Assembly (NCBI RefSeq): GCF_013403565.1 | Contig: NZ_CP058627.1 | Location: 2,790,001-2,854,000, forward strand | DNA length: 64,000 nt | Direction: 5' to 3' | Origin: Chitinibacter bivalviorum | GTDB lineage: Bacteria > Pseudomonadota > Gammaproteobacteria > Burkholderiales > Chitinibacteraceae | Shown here: piece after piece, positions 8,720 to 16,901 of the stretch | Position numbering within the stretch: the first letter of the stretch is position 1 | Layout: every line of letters starts with the position of its first letter | The notes under the pieces: generated by a model | Seen by the model: only the letters and a program-made list of their open reading frames with translations | The model's database searches: none | Told to the model about the DNA's origin: nothing | Made by a program: the position numbers and the translations under genes

Positions 8720-8745
8720 GCCAGACTCACCCTCTGGCTTTTTTA
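8720..8745 (+). terminator. Rho-independent terminator
   Basis: Stem GCCAGA/TCTGGC around loop CTCACCC, followed by TTTTTTAATTTT. It would end any transcript leaving the SYLF gene and the MITE before yigZ. Confidence 0.75.
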
Positions 8746-8764
8746 ATTTTACCAAGTTATCCGC

Positions 8765-9355
8765 ATGCCCTTTAGCCTAAAAGCCCCTGCCGAGTACGAG
8801 CTGATCATCAAAAAAAGTCGTTTTATCGCCTGTGTGCAGCCGATGTGCGACCGCGCGACGGCGCAGCAGATTGTGGCGGGGCTCAAAGCCGCGCACCCGA
8901 CGGCAGCGCATGTGTGCTGGGCGCTGCTGGCGGGCGGGCAATCGGCGGCGGTCGATGATGGCGAGCCATCGGGCACCGCTGGGCGGCCGATGCTCGATGT
9001 ATTGCGCCATCAAGAGCTGGAAGGCGTACTGGCAACGGTAGTGCGCTATTTTGGTGGCGTGAAATTAGGGGCGGGTGGTTTGGTGCGCGCCTATACCGAC
9101 TCGGTCGCGCAGGCGCTGTTACTGGCCGAGAAAATACCACTCCTGAAGATGAGCGCATTGCGCTGTTGCGTACCGTATTCGCTTGAAGGTCATATCCGGC
9201 GAGCTTTAGCGAGCTATACCGCGACACAATTAGAAGTCGAACACGGCAGTCAGGTGATTTTTCGCTTCGCCGTCACTGCCGATGTGGCCGACGCGCTAAT
9301 CGCGCAATTGAATGAATCTTGCCACGGGCAAATCGGCTGGCTCAGTACCGACTAA
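8765..9355 (+). CDS. yigZ: YigZ/IMPACT family protein
   Basis: A 196-residue protein of the UPF0029/IMPACT family. The N-terminal IMPACT domain contains the hallmark DDGEPSGTAGRPML (about 61-74) and the VRYFGGVKLGAGGLVRAY stretch (about 93-110). The C-terminal domain (about 135-195) is the DUF1949 fold, similar to EF-G domain V. Family members are thought to act in translation or proteostasis; the eukaryotic IMPACT protein inhibits Gcn2. The start at ATG 8765 (MPFSLKAPAEYELIIKKSRFIA) is standard. It is transcribed convergently with the following channel gene. Confidence 0.93.
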   Translation: MPFSLKAPAEYELIIKKSRFIACVQPMCDRATAQQIVAGLKAAHPTAAHVCWALLAGGQSAAVDDGEPSGTAGRPMLDVLRHQELEGVLATVVRYFGGVKLGAGGLVRAYTDSVAQALLLAEKIPLLKMSALRCCVPYSLEGHIRRALASYTATQLEVEHGSQVIFRFAVTADVADALIAQLNESCHGQIGWLSTD

Positions 9356-9359
9356 GCGG

Positions 9360-10340
9360 CTATTCGGCCTGCCGAAAACGCGCCACAAAATACAGCGTAT
9401 AGCGCACCGCCACGTAGCAAATCACCGCAGTTGCAATCCCCAGCTCGATGCGCCCCAGCACATCCACCTGATGAATAAGGTCGGCGGGCAGCTTCCATTG
9501 CACAAAGATCGCCTCGACTTTGTACAGCGCCGTAGCACCGATCGCCATTGGGAACGTAAACGCTGCATAGCCAGGTGAAAAGGGCAGGCGCAACAAGTGG
9601 ATAAATGCACCATACACAATCAGCGTCATCGTCATTGCCAAGCCCAGCATTACTATCACAATCAGCGGGCTAGGGTTGATGGCCACATTCAAATAAGCCG
9701 CTAAGGTCAAGCTAGCGGGCGCCGCCAAAATCGCGATCGTCGGTTGCGCCCCCTCGGGGATAGTCTGACGGAACATCAGGCGATAAAACATCAGCGGCAT
9801 CATCACCACATAGCAGGCCAGCGCAAACGCCATACACAGCCAAGCGGGCAGGAAAGTCCAATCGCTAGGCTGGCCCGCCCACGCCACCGCGGCCACCGCA
9901 ATGCCCACGGGCGGCACAAACCAGCTGGGCACCATATGATGCAGCGAGAAATCACGGCGGCGATAGCGGATAAATTTCACCAAGAAAAACACATGCAGCA
10001 AAATCGCCGTCATCCAGATCGCCGTACCAAACGCCGGTAAAAAATAATGCACGCCGTGGCTAAATACCATCAACGCCATGGCAAAGGTGGGTGCCACGCT
10101 GCCAATCACCGGATGCTTCAAATCCGCCTTCAGCGTCTCGTAATGCATCGCAAAGCGAATACAGAGCGACAGCAATAACACCCCGACGATCGTCATAGTC
10201 AACAGCTCAAAACGCCCACCGAATTTAAATGCGGCATCGATACACATGCCCAAGCCACCAATGCCCAGCGCCAAACCCGCCATCGGCGTAGGTAGATCGC
10301 GAAATCGCTGTGAAACATTATTGATGCTGAGTGGGCTCAT
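9360..10340 (-). CDS. TDT/SLAC1-family anion channel or exporter
   Basis: A 326-residue integral membrane protein with about ten hydrophobic segments, of the tellurite-resistance/dicarboxylate (TDT; TehA, SLAC1) family. Marks include the start PTPMAGLALGIGGLG, the HYFLPAFGTAIWMTAILLH segment, and PSWFVPPVGIAVAAVAW, the family's conserved helix with two prolines. TehA-type proteins form trimeric anion channels; others export sulfite or C4-dicarboxylates. The substrate cannot be told. A promoter region of about 300 bp is shared with the divergent AhpD-like gene. Confidence 0.85.
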   Translation of the reverse strand: MSPLSINNVSQRFRDLPTPMAGLALGIGGLGMCIDAAFKFGGRFELLTMTIVGVLLLSLCIRFAMHYETLKADLKHPVIGSVAPTFAMALMVFSHGVHYFLPAFGTAIWMTAILLHVFFLVKFIRYRRRDFSLHHMVPSWFVPPVGIAVAAVAWAGQPSDWTFLPAWLCMAFALACYVVMMPLMFYRLMFRQTIPEGAQPTIAILAAPASLTLAAYLNVAINPSPLIVIVMLGLAMTMTLIVYGAFIHLLRLPFSPGYAAFTFPMAIGATALYKVEAIFVQWKLPADLIHQVDVLGRIELGIATAVICYVAVRYTLYFVARFRQAE

Positions 10341-10637
10341 GGCTCATATCCAAAAAATCAATACATATCCATATTAAATCTATTCATCAGATATGCGGAG
10401 GGAATAAATACACATTTCTAGCTGCACGATACTGTGCGCGCTCGCACACACCATGCGCCAAACTCAGCAGCACCGTCAAATATAGCGTCGCGGCCAGGCT
10501 GCAATTATTCAATATAATGAAATAATCAATTCAAATAAATGGCTATTCTTTGATTTTTTGATCTTAGGCACAATGCATTCACTCGCCAAGCACGGACGAG
10601 CCACTCACTGTAAACCCCAAAGATGAAAGGAATAATC
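10341..10637. promoter_or_regulatory. Divergent promoter region of the channel and AhpD-like genes
   Basis: About 297 bp, AT-rich in its middle, between two divergent genes. AAAGGA precedes ATG 10638. No clear operator or RNA was seen. Confidence 0.4.
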
Positions 10638-11183
10638 ATGACTCGCTTGCATATCCCTAGCACTGAACAAACGCCAGCCGCTTCACTGCCATTGCTCGAA
10701 GCCGTCAACAAACAGCTCGGCGTGGTGCCCAATTTGATGAAAGTCGTTGGCAATAGCCCAGCAGCATTGGAAGGTTATCTCAGCCTGAATGGCGCATTGG
10801 GCAAAAGCAAAATTGGCGCCCGCACCGGCGAGCGCATTGCATTGGCGATCGCCGAATTTAATCGTTGCGACTATTGCCTGTCGGCGCACACCTATCTGGC
10901 CGCGAATGTCGCTCAATTGAGCGCAGCGGAAATTGAAGCCAATCGCCATGGTCAATCTGGCGATGAAAAAGCCAACGCGGCAGTGCGCTTTGCCGTTAAT
11001 GTGGCGCAGCACCGCGGCCATGTCAGCGACGAAGCCGTCGCCGCAGTCAAAGCCGCAGGATTTGGCGATGCTGAAATAATCGAGATCGTGAGCTATGTCG
11101 CGCTGAACACGCTAACCAACTATGTGAATTCAGTCGTGCAAACGACGATTGATTTCCCGCTGGTCACTGCCTACACGGCCTAA
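10638..11183 (+). CDS. Carboxymuconolactone decarboxylase/AhpD-like peroxidase
   Basis: A 181-residue all-helical protein of the CMD/AhpD superfamily. The redox motif C77-x-x-C80-x-x-x-H84 (CDYCLSAH) is complete, as in alkylhydroperoxidase AhpD, where it relays electrons for peroxide reduction. The protein is longer than a minimal CMD domain, in line with the 'peroxidase-related' subfamily. ATG 10638 is chosen over ATG 10623 because AAAGGA sits 7 bases before it. It is divergent from the channel gene; a hairpin at 11191-11216 follows. Confidence 0.88.
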   Translation: MTRLHIPSTEQTPAASLPLLEAVNKQLGVVPNLMKVVGNSPAALEGYLSLNGALGKSKIGARTGERIALAIAEFNRCDYCLSAHTYLAANVAQLSAAEIEANRHGQSGDEKANAAVRFAVNVAQHRGHVSDEAVAAVKAAGFGDAEIIEIVSYVALNTLTNYVNSVVQTTIDFPLVTAYTA

Positions 11184-11190
11184 TCGACCG

Positions 11191-11216
11191 ACCCAAGGGC
11201 ATAGCAGCCCTTGGGT
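11191..11216 (+). terminator. Hairpin after the AhpD-like gene
   Basis: Perfect 10-bp stem ACCCAAGGGC / GCCCTTGGGT with loop ATAGCA, 8 bp after the stop codon. There is no T-run, so it may protect the 3' end of the mRNA rather than terminate. Its right arm overlaps the GGGTAT end of repeat copy B. Confidence 0.5.
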
Positions 11217-11261
11217 ATAAGCAGCAAATCTTTAGCTATAAATGTCTTTGACGATATACCC
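11213..11261. repeat. About 50-bp GGGTAT/ATACCC hairpin repeat, copy B
   Basis: Runs from GGGTATAAGC to CGATATACCC with AAATC and CTTTGA in the middle, as in the other copies. The 8-bp target duplication of the 195-bp MITE starts 2 bp after its end. Confidence 0.6.
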
Positions 11262-11271
11262 ATTAGCCAGC

Positions 11272-11466
11272 GGGCATGTTCAGATAACGGGTTGATAACA
11301 AGAATCGTAGGGTGGGTTAGCCCCTTAGGGCGTAACCCACCGTGACGCGACATAAAGAAAAGCAGCGTACCGGTGGGTTACGGCTTAGCCTAACCCACCC
11401 TACGAATATCGTTTTTCCTAGTCAAACCAAGTACTGTTCATATCAACACATAATCTGAACATGCCC
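11272..11466. mobile_element. 195-bp MITE, copy 1
   Basis: Ends are GGGCATGTTCAGAT and its exact reverse complement (14 bp). TAGCCAGC lies directly on both outer sides (11264-11271 and 11467-11474), an 8-bp target duplication. Internal inverted GTAGGGTGGGTTAG / CTAACCCACCCTAC arms make it strongly foldback. An inverted copy of the same length lies at 48819-49013 with five mismatches and no gaps. No protein is encoded. The transposase family supplying it is not evident; 8-bp duplications are known for IS1595, ISL3 and IS66 relatives, among others. Confidence 0.9.
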
Positions 11467-11669
11467 TAGCCAGCACGAAAGAGATGCAGGATATTTCCCC
11501 CGGAGCGATAGGCATCCCATGCTTTCTCATGGAAAAAGTACGCCACGGTATTGACCATCGGCTCGATCAAAGCCAAGGCGCTGGCCATGCCAAAACTGCC
11601 GGTGATGAAATACGCCACGCTAAACGCCACACTAAAATGGACGCAGGCAAATGTGATGGTCTTGATCAT
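11466..11669 (-). CDS. DUF2061 membrane protein, probably Fur-regulated
   Basis: A 67-residue protein with two hydrophobic helices (about 5-25 and 27-48; TFACVHFSVAFSVAYFITGS, GMASALALIEPMVNTVAYFFHEKAW). The pattern fits DUF2061, small inner-membrane proteins of unknown role. The start at 11669 is chosen over ATG 11696 because AAGGAG lies 8 bases before it. A perfect 19-bp Fur-type palindrome lies about 47 bp upstream, so iron probably represses it. The stop codon straddles the junction with the MITE: TA comes from the target duplication and G from the element. Confidence 0.8.
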   Translation of the reverse strand: MIKTITFACVHFSVAFSVAYFITGSFGMASALALIEPMVNTVAYFFHEKAWDAYRSGGNILHLFRAG

Positions 11670-11715
11670 TTTGGGCACTCCTTGGCACAGCGCCAATTCA
11701 AACTATTGATGCACC

Positions 11716-11734
11716 AATGATAATCATTATCATT
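11716..11734 (-). promoter_or_regulatory. Fur box
   Basis: AATGATAATCATTATCATT is a perfect 19-bp palindrome and a near-complete match to the Fur consensus (GATAATGATAATCATTATC, shifted). It sits about 47 bp before the DUF2061 start and over 90 bp from the end of the cyclase gene, so it most likely controls DUF2061. Confidence 0.8.
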
Positions 11735-11827
11735 TGAAAGGTCGAATTGATTCTCTGTGTTGCCCCGATAGCATTGCGCTATGCTTGCGCTAGCCGCTCG
11801 ATTGCCGCCAACTACAGGACATAACCA

Positions 11828-13108
11828 TCAAGCGCCACGGCCAACGCGATGTTCAGCCCAATTCTCACCACACACGCGATTACGGCCCGTATGTTTGGCT
11901 TCATACAATAATTGATCTGCGCGCTCACACAATTGCGATGCCGACTCTTGCAATCGCTGCTGCGCGACGCCAAAACTGGCGGTGATTTGAAAGTGCTGCG
12001 CCCTAAATTGGAAGCTCAGCGCGCGTATCTCCTCCAGCAAGCGCTCGGCAATATGCTGCGCCTGCTCCAGATCGGTGCGCGGCAAAATGATCAAAAATTC
12101 CTCACCGCCATAGCGAGCAACCCAATCACTGTCGTCGCGCAGCCCTTGGCGCAAAACCTGCCCCACGGCGCTTAACACCTCATCGCCCGCTTTATGGCCA
12201 AATTCATCATTCACGCGTTTGAAAAAAACGATATCGCAAAAAATCAGCGACACTGGCGCTGCGGCTTCATCGGCAAACAGATGCTCAAGCTGATTATTCA
12301 AATAATGCCGGTTGTAACAGCCCGTGAGCGGGTCAGTGATCGACAGCTGGCTAATCGAGGCCAAAGCCTCTTCGAGCGCTTCGGTTCTGGCTTTCACCAA
12401 AGCATCCAGATGATGAATATGCCGGCTCAACTCGGCCTGTAGCACATCAAACCCCGCCACCACCATATCAATTTCATTCGGAATCACATTATCCCGATGC
12501 GATAATTGCAAAGGAACAAGCAGTTTTTCTGCATCCAAATCACGCGCAAAGCTCGCGATCTCTTTTAGCGGCTCGCGCAAATGCCGCCGCAAAATAATCC
12601 GCACCAATTGGCAAATCAAGGTCACCAAAATCACATAGCCCAAGCTACTCAGGCCGACATTGATCAGCAGCATGCGATATAAGACGGCGGAATCGGGGTA
12701 AACCGCCAAATGCCCGATGATATGATTGCTCGTCCCCGGCTCCAATATGCGAAATGAATGTGCGGGCAAATTGCCAGCGCGTTGGCGCGAGCCATATTCA
12801 AAATGCCGACCCGCCAGCAAATCGAGCTGCACAAACCCAATCTCGTCATTCAGATCAACCATGCCACGCAAAGCGGACTGAATGCTGGTCGGCTCAATAT
12901 CCCAAATGGCGAGCGCCAATTGCGGCACATACACCGTGGCAATCGCATCCAGCGTATCGTGGTATTGGTGCTCGCTCTGGCGATAAATCATATATGCGTG
13001 TATCGCACCGACCAAGGTCGCGCACAGCACCGACACCAGCACAATCTGCTGAATAATCAGTCGTGTAATCGATTGAAAACGGGGTAAACGCATAACTATT
13101 TGAGCCAC
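11828..13108 (-). CDS. Membrane diguanylate cyclase with periplasmic sensor
   Basis: A 426-residue protein that would make c-di-GMP from two GTP. TM1 is at about 17-40, a periplasmic domain of about 105 residues follows (CHASE8-like position), TM2 at about 147-170, then a HAMP-like linker and coiled coil, and a GGDEF domain (about 255-410) with active-site GGEEF near residue 335. The metal-binding loop reads CDIVFFK instead of the usual DxDxFK: the first Asp is kept, the second is Val. There is no RxxD product-inhibition site at the usual place. The start overlaps the end of the upstream periplasmic binding protein gene by 13 bp, so the two are surely co-transcribed. Confidence 0.9.
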   Translation of the reverse strand: MAQIVMRLPRFQSITRLIIQQIVLVSVLCATLVGAIHAYMIYRQSEHQYHDTLDAIATVYVPQLALAIWDIEPTSIQSALRGMVDLNDEIGFVQLDLLAGRHFEYGSRQRAGNLPAHSFRILEPGTSNHIIGHLAVYPDSAVLYRMLLINVGLSSLGYVILVTLICQLVRIILRRHLREPLKEIASFARDLDAEKLLVPLQLSHRDNVIPNEIDMVVAGFDVLQAELSRHIHHLDALVKARTEALEEALASISQLSITDPLTGCYNRHYLNNQLEHLFADEAAAPVSLIFCDIVFFKRVNDEFGHKAGDEVLSAVGQVLRQGLRDDSDWVARYGGEEFLIILPRTDLEQAQHIAERLLEEIRALSFQFRAQHFQITASFGVAQQRLQESASQLCERADQLLYEAKHTGRNRVCGENWAEHRVGRGA

Positions 13109-14196
13109 GTGTCCAGTGAAAATTGATAGCGCTTGAGCGCAGGATTAAGCGCTTTGCTATACGACTTAAAATCAATATCGGCAAAATGCTGAGAACCATA
13201 ACGGTCCTGATAATGCTGCGCCATTTGCGGCGTAATCAGGCCAAACATCGGGCGCTCCATTTCCAGCCCTTCGGTAAAATCTTTGCCATGCAAATAATCG
13301 TAAATCAGCACCAAACTCCACGCACCTGCCAGCGCATGCCCGCCAGCCAGCGCGCTTAATCGCCCGTTTTGCATCGCCGCCATCGCCGCAGGCGACGAAT
13401 TAAACGCGCTAAACAGCGCCGTTTTTCCTACTACGCCACCGCGCGCCTCCCAGCTTTGCATCGCGCCAAAAGCCATCAGATCGCTACCGCTCCACACCAG
13501 CTTGGCCTGAGGGTAACGCTCGTACAGCCAGCTCGCCTGCTCCATCGCCTTGCTTTGCTGCCAGTTGGCATACACCATCTGATCGAGCACCGCATCAGCG
13601 CTTTCGGCGATCGCCTTTTTCATCCCCAAATTGCGCTGCGCCGAGCTGGGGGTAGAGCGATCACCCGCAATCGCCAACACATGCAATTTGCCATCCGCAG
13701 CGTAGAGCTTGGCTTTGCGCCCCTGCGCCAACAGCATTTTGCCCGTCAGATAACCCGCATCATGCGCATCGGGCACCAAAGAACCCAACCAATGAGGATA
13801 TTTGTCGCGCGGAACGCCAGCCAAATAGCGATCATCTGCGCTCAAAATACCGCTAAATGCCATAAAACACTTGATCTTCGTCGTAGAAAAAACCTTGAGC
13901 ATTTCAGGGCCCAAGCCATGATCATTACTAAAAATCACCACATCAGGCTGCTGTTGAGGGGCACGCGCCGCGACGAGCTTGGCGATTTCAACCATGCGCA
14001 AAGGGTCACGCTCGGCGTAGCTGACCTCCAGTTGAAAGCCCAACTGCCGCGCCGCCGCCTGCATCGCCGAGCTGGCCGTTTGCCAATACAGCTCATCGTG
14101 CTTGCCCGGATTAATAAACAAAATATTGCTCGCCCACAGCGGCGGCGACATCAGCAAAGCACAGATCAAGCTCAATAAATACGACCATCGCTTCAT
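13096..14196 (-). CDS. Periplasmic sugar-type ABC substrate-binding protein
   Basis: A 366-residue protein with a signal peptide (MKRWSYLLSLICALLMSPPLWA). It has a type I periplasmic-binding fold (ribose/LuxP-like): first strand NILFINPGKHDELYWQ, helix, and DVVIFSNDHGLG. The start at 14196 is chosen over the longer frame to 14280 because the signal peptide begins there and AAGG lies 9 bases upstream. No permease or ATPase gene is adjacent; instead the gene overlaps a diguanylate cyclase with a periplasmic domain. The likely role is therefore sensing (LuxP/LuxQ-like), passing ligand status to the cyclase, rather than transport. Confidence 0.82.
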   Translation of the reverse strand: MKRWSYLLSLICALLMSPPLWASNILFINPGKHDELYWQTASSAMQAAARQLGFQLEVSYAERDPLRMVEIAKLVAARAPQQQPDVVIFSNDHGLGPEMLKVFSTTKIKCFMAFSGILSADDRYLAGVPRDKYPHWLGSLVPDAHDAGYLTGKMLLAQGRKAKLYAADGKLHVLAIAGDRSTPSSAQRNLGMKKAIAESADAVLDQMVYANWQQSKAMEQASWLYERYPQAKLVWSGSDLMAFGAMQSWEARGGVVGKTALFSAFNSSPAAMAAMQNGRLSALAGGHALAGAWSLVLIYDYLHGKDFTEGLEMERPMFGLITPQMAQHYQDRYGSQHFADIDFKSYSKALNPALKRYQFSLDTWLK

Positions 14197-14469
14197 CGCA
14201 AAAACCTTCACGCCATGAATGGCAGCTAAAGCATTGATTAATCGGCTCATATTATCATGGCATATCAACGCTTGATGCACAGTCTAGGCTAGGGAAACTA
14301 TTTAGCCCGACGATGGGGCGGGGTAATTTCAAGCCCAAATTCGAGGCCAAATAGTCAAAGTTTATTGCACGCTCGATCATCGTGGTATTTGCCTGCTGGC
14401 GCATTTGCCAGTGTGGTATTGGCCTGCTGCGCAGGCGATAAACCGGCGGTTTCGCCCGCCTAACGAGCA

Positions 14470-14809
14470 AGGCGTGACGAAGCTTGGCAACTTGTTGCCT
14501 TAGCGCAGGCCGTGGCCTTAGGCCAGTCAGTCTTGCCTTGCTCCTGATGACCCCAACGCGCCCGATCGACGCGAAACCCCGTCCGTCCGGCAATTGGCAA
14601 GGCGCCGCAAAACTCGCTATGCGAGCTTGGTTTTATGCGGCTAAGCCGCGACGTTTTGATGCGCGTTCCGCCGCGCAGACAGGTCGGGGGCTTTGCTTCT
14701 CCAAAGCCCCCAACACCCCAAAGGAGCCCCCCGCCTGCGGCCCTCCGGGCTACTAGCCTTAGGCCACGGTCTACGCTAAGGCAACAAGTTGCCAAGCTTC
14801 GCCACGCCT
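14470..14809. repeat. 340-bp inverted-repeat element with 53-bp arms
   Basis: Arms 14470-14522 and 14757-14809 are reverse complements with about four mismatches and share the core CTTGGCAACTTGTTGCCTTA. The middle contains smaller hairpins, among them a match of AAAACTCGC with GCGAGCTTGGTTTT. Overlapping frames on both strands here give near-identical nonsense peptides from the two arms, so I do not call genes. It looks like an extragenic repeat cluster common in betaproteobacteria. Confidence 0.7.
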
Positions 14810-14815
14810 CAGTCG

Positions 14816-15070
14816 GTCGCGAGCCAAACGATAAAACAGTTTGTCTCCCTCCACTCCCTCGGCGAGGGGCGACAGGGGATTAAAGCCCCAGACCGCAGAG
14901 TGCGGACTTAATATGCACGGGGTATATCAAGCAAGATCAATCAAATATTTAACTTCAGAGCAACACCACGGCAGGTATATGCCTCGATGGTCGGTTTGGG
15001 GCTTGAATTCCCGTGTAGCGAAAACCGAGGTGAGGAGCGAGACAAACTGTTTTATCGTTTGGCTCGCGAC
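14816..15070. repeat. 255-bp element with perfect 32-bp inverted ends
   Basis: The 32 bases at 14816-14847 (starting GTCGCGAGCCAAACGATAAA) recur exactly, inverted, at 15039-15070. The 190-bp centre has no good reading frame. It lies between the 340-bp inverted-repeat element and the left edge of the integrative element. Confidence 0.75.
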
Positions 15071-15117
15071 GAGGTGAGGGCTGCGCGGAGCGCTTTTCGC
15101 CCGGGTCGCCTTCTCTT

Positions 15118-15140
15118 GCTTACTTCTCTTGGCGAGCCAT
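15118..15140. other. Candidate left attachment site (attL) of the integrative element
   Basis: TTACTTCTCTTGGCGAGCC here and AGAAGCAAGAGAAGTAAGTG at 22957-22978 are the two arms of one palindrome (ACTTCTCTT...AAGAGAAGT). GC-rich chromosomal repeat sequence changes to AT-rich element sequence at this point, 42 bp before the recombinase start. This is inference from composition and arm matching. Confidence 0.5.
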
Positions 15141-15181
15141 ATATATAATAAGTACATAAAATTTACTACTTGGTGGCAACA

Positions 15182-16867
15182 ATGGCAATTGCTTATTCAT
15201 ATATTCGTTTTTCTGACTCACGACAAATTCAAGGAGCTTCACTTGAACGCCAGACTGAGCAAGCACGCCGATGGTGCGCTGAAAATGGAGTTGAGCTATG
15301 CCCTGATAGTTTCCGTGACTTGGGGGTTTCAGGGTTTGATGCCTCCAATCTTCGTGCGAGTTTAGGGGCATTCTTGGATGCGGTTTTTGATGGAAAAATC
15401 AAATCTGGAAGTTATCTATTAATTGAAAACTTTGATCGTTTAAGTAGAGCTGAACCTTTAGAAGCGTTGGAATTACTGAAAAAAATTATTGATGCAGGCA
15501 TTCTTGTTGTAACTTTAATTGATAGACGCATATTCACGCGGGAGTCATTAAGCGAAATTACTCCATTGCTTGTTAGTCTTATAAGTATGGCTCGGGCACA
15601 TGAAGAAAGTGTGGTTAAGTCTAAGCGCATCCGTGATGCGTGGAATCGGCGTCGAGATGCAGCTTTAATTTCAGATAGACCAGAACCTATTTTTGGCAAA
15701 ACACCTGCATGGGTAACTAAAGTTGATACAAAATTTGAGCTTGTTCCAGAATTTGCTGAAACGATATGCAAAATTTTTGAGCATTCCGCGGCGGGATTGG
15801 GATCACTTGCAATATCACACAAGGCCAATGAAGAGAATTGGGCATACCCTAAAAGACCTTTTACTGATGCTCAGATTTACAGAATTTTGACTAGTCGATC
15901 TGTTCTTGGGGAGTTTGCCCCAAGACTATCTGATAAAACTTCAAAATCCAAAAAGGTTAGCTCTGGACTAGTTATCCATAATTACTACCCATCCGTAATT
16001 TCAGAGGCACTATTCAATCAATCACGGCATGCTGTGGAAATTCGTAGTACTGGCCGCCGTCGAGATGCTGGGTTTTACAATGTGCTTGCACACCTACTGC
16101 AGTGCTCATGTGGTGCTTCAATTACACGAAGGAAAGGATCTCATCGTCAGACGTTGAAAAACTATGCATCATATGAATGTAGAAGTCGGCGTCAGAAGAT
16201 CACGACCTGTAAGTCTTTGAACCATGCGTATATTGAGCAAAAGCTGGTCTGGCTACTGCTTTCGATTAACATTCAGCAGATGAATCTACCTGAAATCAAA
16301 AGAATTGAAGCTGAGATTCGAGAACATGAAGGTGCGTTACTTACAGGAAATGATTCTCTAAAAATACTTGAAGCGGTATTTTTAGAGACCACGAATGCTG
16401 GAATAAAACCTCCAAATGCACTAGTTGCTCAATTGGCTGCGCTAGAAAAAAAGGTTCTTGATGCGGAAGAAAAGCTACTCACATTAAAAATGGAAGTCCA
16501 AAAACTCCAGAGCGTTAAAGGTAGTATTTTAACAAGCGGTGAAAGCTATTCAGACGTAAGAAATAGAACCCATGAGTATTTAGCGAAATTGTACGATCCT
16601 ACGGAAGGTGATTATAGGGCAAAACTTAATTTAGAATTTCGTACGCTGATTGACAAAATTATCATTAATGGGAATGAAAAAACGGCTCAAGTAATCTTAA
16701 AACGTAACCCAAACATGAAGAAACAAATAATCCTAAATCTAGAAAAAGGCAGGCATCGCCAGCCTATACTTAATTATCAGCTAGATGGCACAATTAAATT
16801 ACAATATTCAGTAATGACGTTTGATGATCCCGTCTATGGAGTTCGCTCTTTAATGGATATTGTTTGA
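15182..16867 (+). CDS. Large serine recombinase (integrase)
   Basis: A 561-residue site-specific recombinase. The resolvase catalytic domain (about 1-150) has R9 and catalytic S11 in YSYIRFSDSRQ, followed by ENFDRLSR. The recombinase domain (about 170-290) contains YRILTSRSVLGEF. A zinc-ribbon domain with CSCGASITRR and a later CxxC-type pair, then a coiled coil (about 360-470) follow, as usual for large serine integrases. Start ATG 15182 (MAIAYSYIRFS) is preferred over TTG 15170 because GGTGG lies at the right distance. Base composition is clearly more AT-rich than that of the flanking genes. It lies at the extreme left end of the element, next to attL, as is normal for such integrases. Confidence 0.93.
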   Translation: MAIAYSYIRFSDSRQIQGASLERQTEQARRWCAENGVELCPDSFRDLGVSGFDASNLRASLGAFLDAVFDGKIKSGSYLLIENFDRLSRAEPLEALELLKKIIDAGILVVTLIDRRIFTRESLSEITPLLVSLISMARAHEESVVKSKRIRDAWNRRRDAALISDRPEPIFGKTPAWVTKVDTKFELVPEFAETICKIFEHSAAGLGSLAISHKANEENWAYPKRPFTDAQIYRILTSRSVLGEFAPRLSDKTSKSKKVSSGLVIHNYYPSVISEALFNQSRHAVEIRSTGRRRDAGFYNVLAHLLQCSCGASITRRKGSHRQTLKNYASYECRSRRQKITTCKSLNHAYIEQKLVWLLLSINIQQMNLPEIKRIEAEIREHEGALLTGNDSLKILEAVFLETTNAGIKPPNALVAQLAALEKKVLDAEEKLLTLKMEVQKLQSVKGSILTSGESYSDVRNRTHEYLAKLYDPTEGDYRAKLNLEFRTLIDKIIINGNEKTAQVILKRNPNMKKQIILNLEKGRHRQPILNYQLDGTIKLQYSVMTFDDPVYGVRSLMDIV

Positions 16868-16876
16868 CGCAACGAA

Positions 16877-16901
16877 CATCCCCCCTGTTTGAGGGGGGAT
16901 G
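16877..16901 (+). terminator. Hairpin after the recombinase gene
   Basis: Stem CATCCCCCC / GGGGGGATG with loop TGTTTGA, 10 bp after the stop codon. It has no clear T-run, so termination is likely but not certain. Confidence 0.6.

Noticed and set aside
14460-14883. Overlapping Arg/Pro-rich frames on both strands
   Set aside because: They are products of the inverted 53-bp arms; both strands give the same MATCCLS-type peptide, showing that the repeat and not a gene is responsible.
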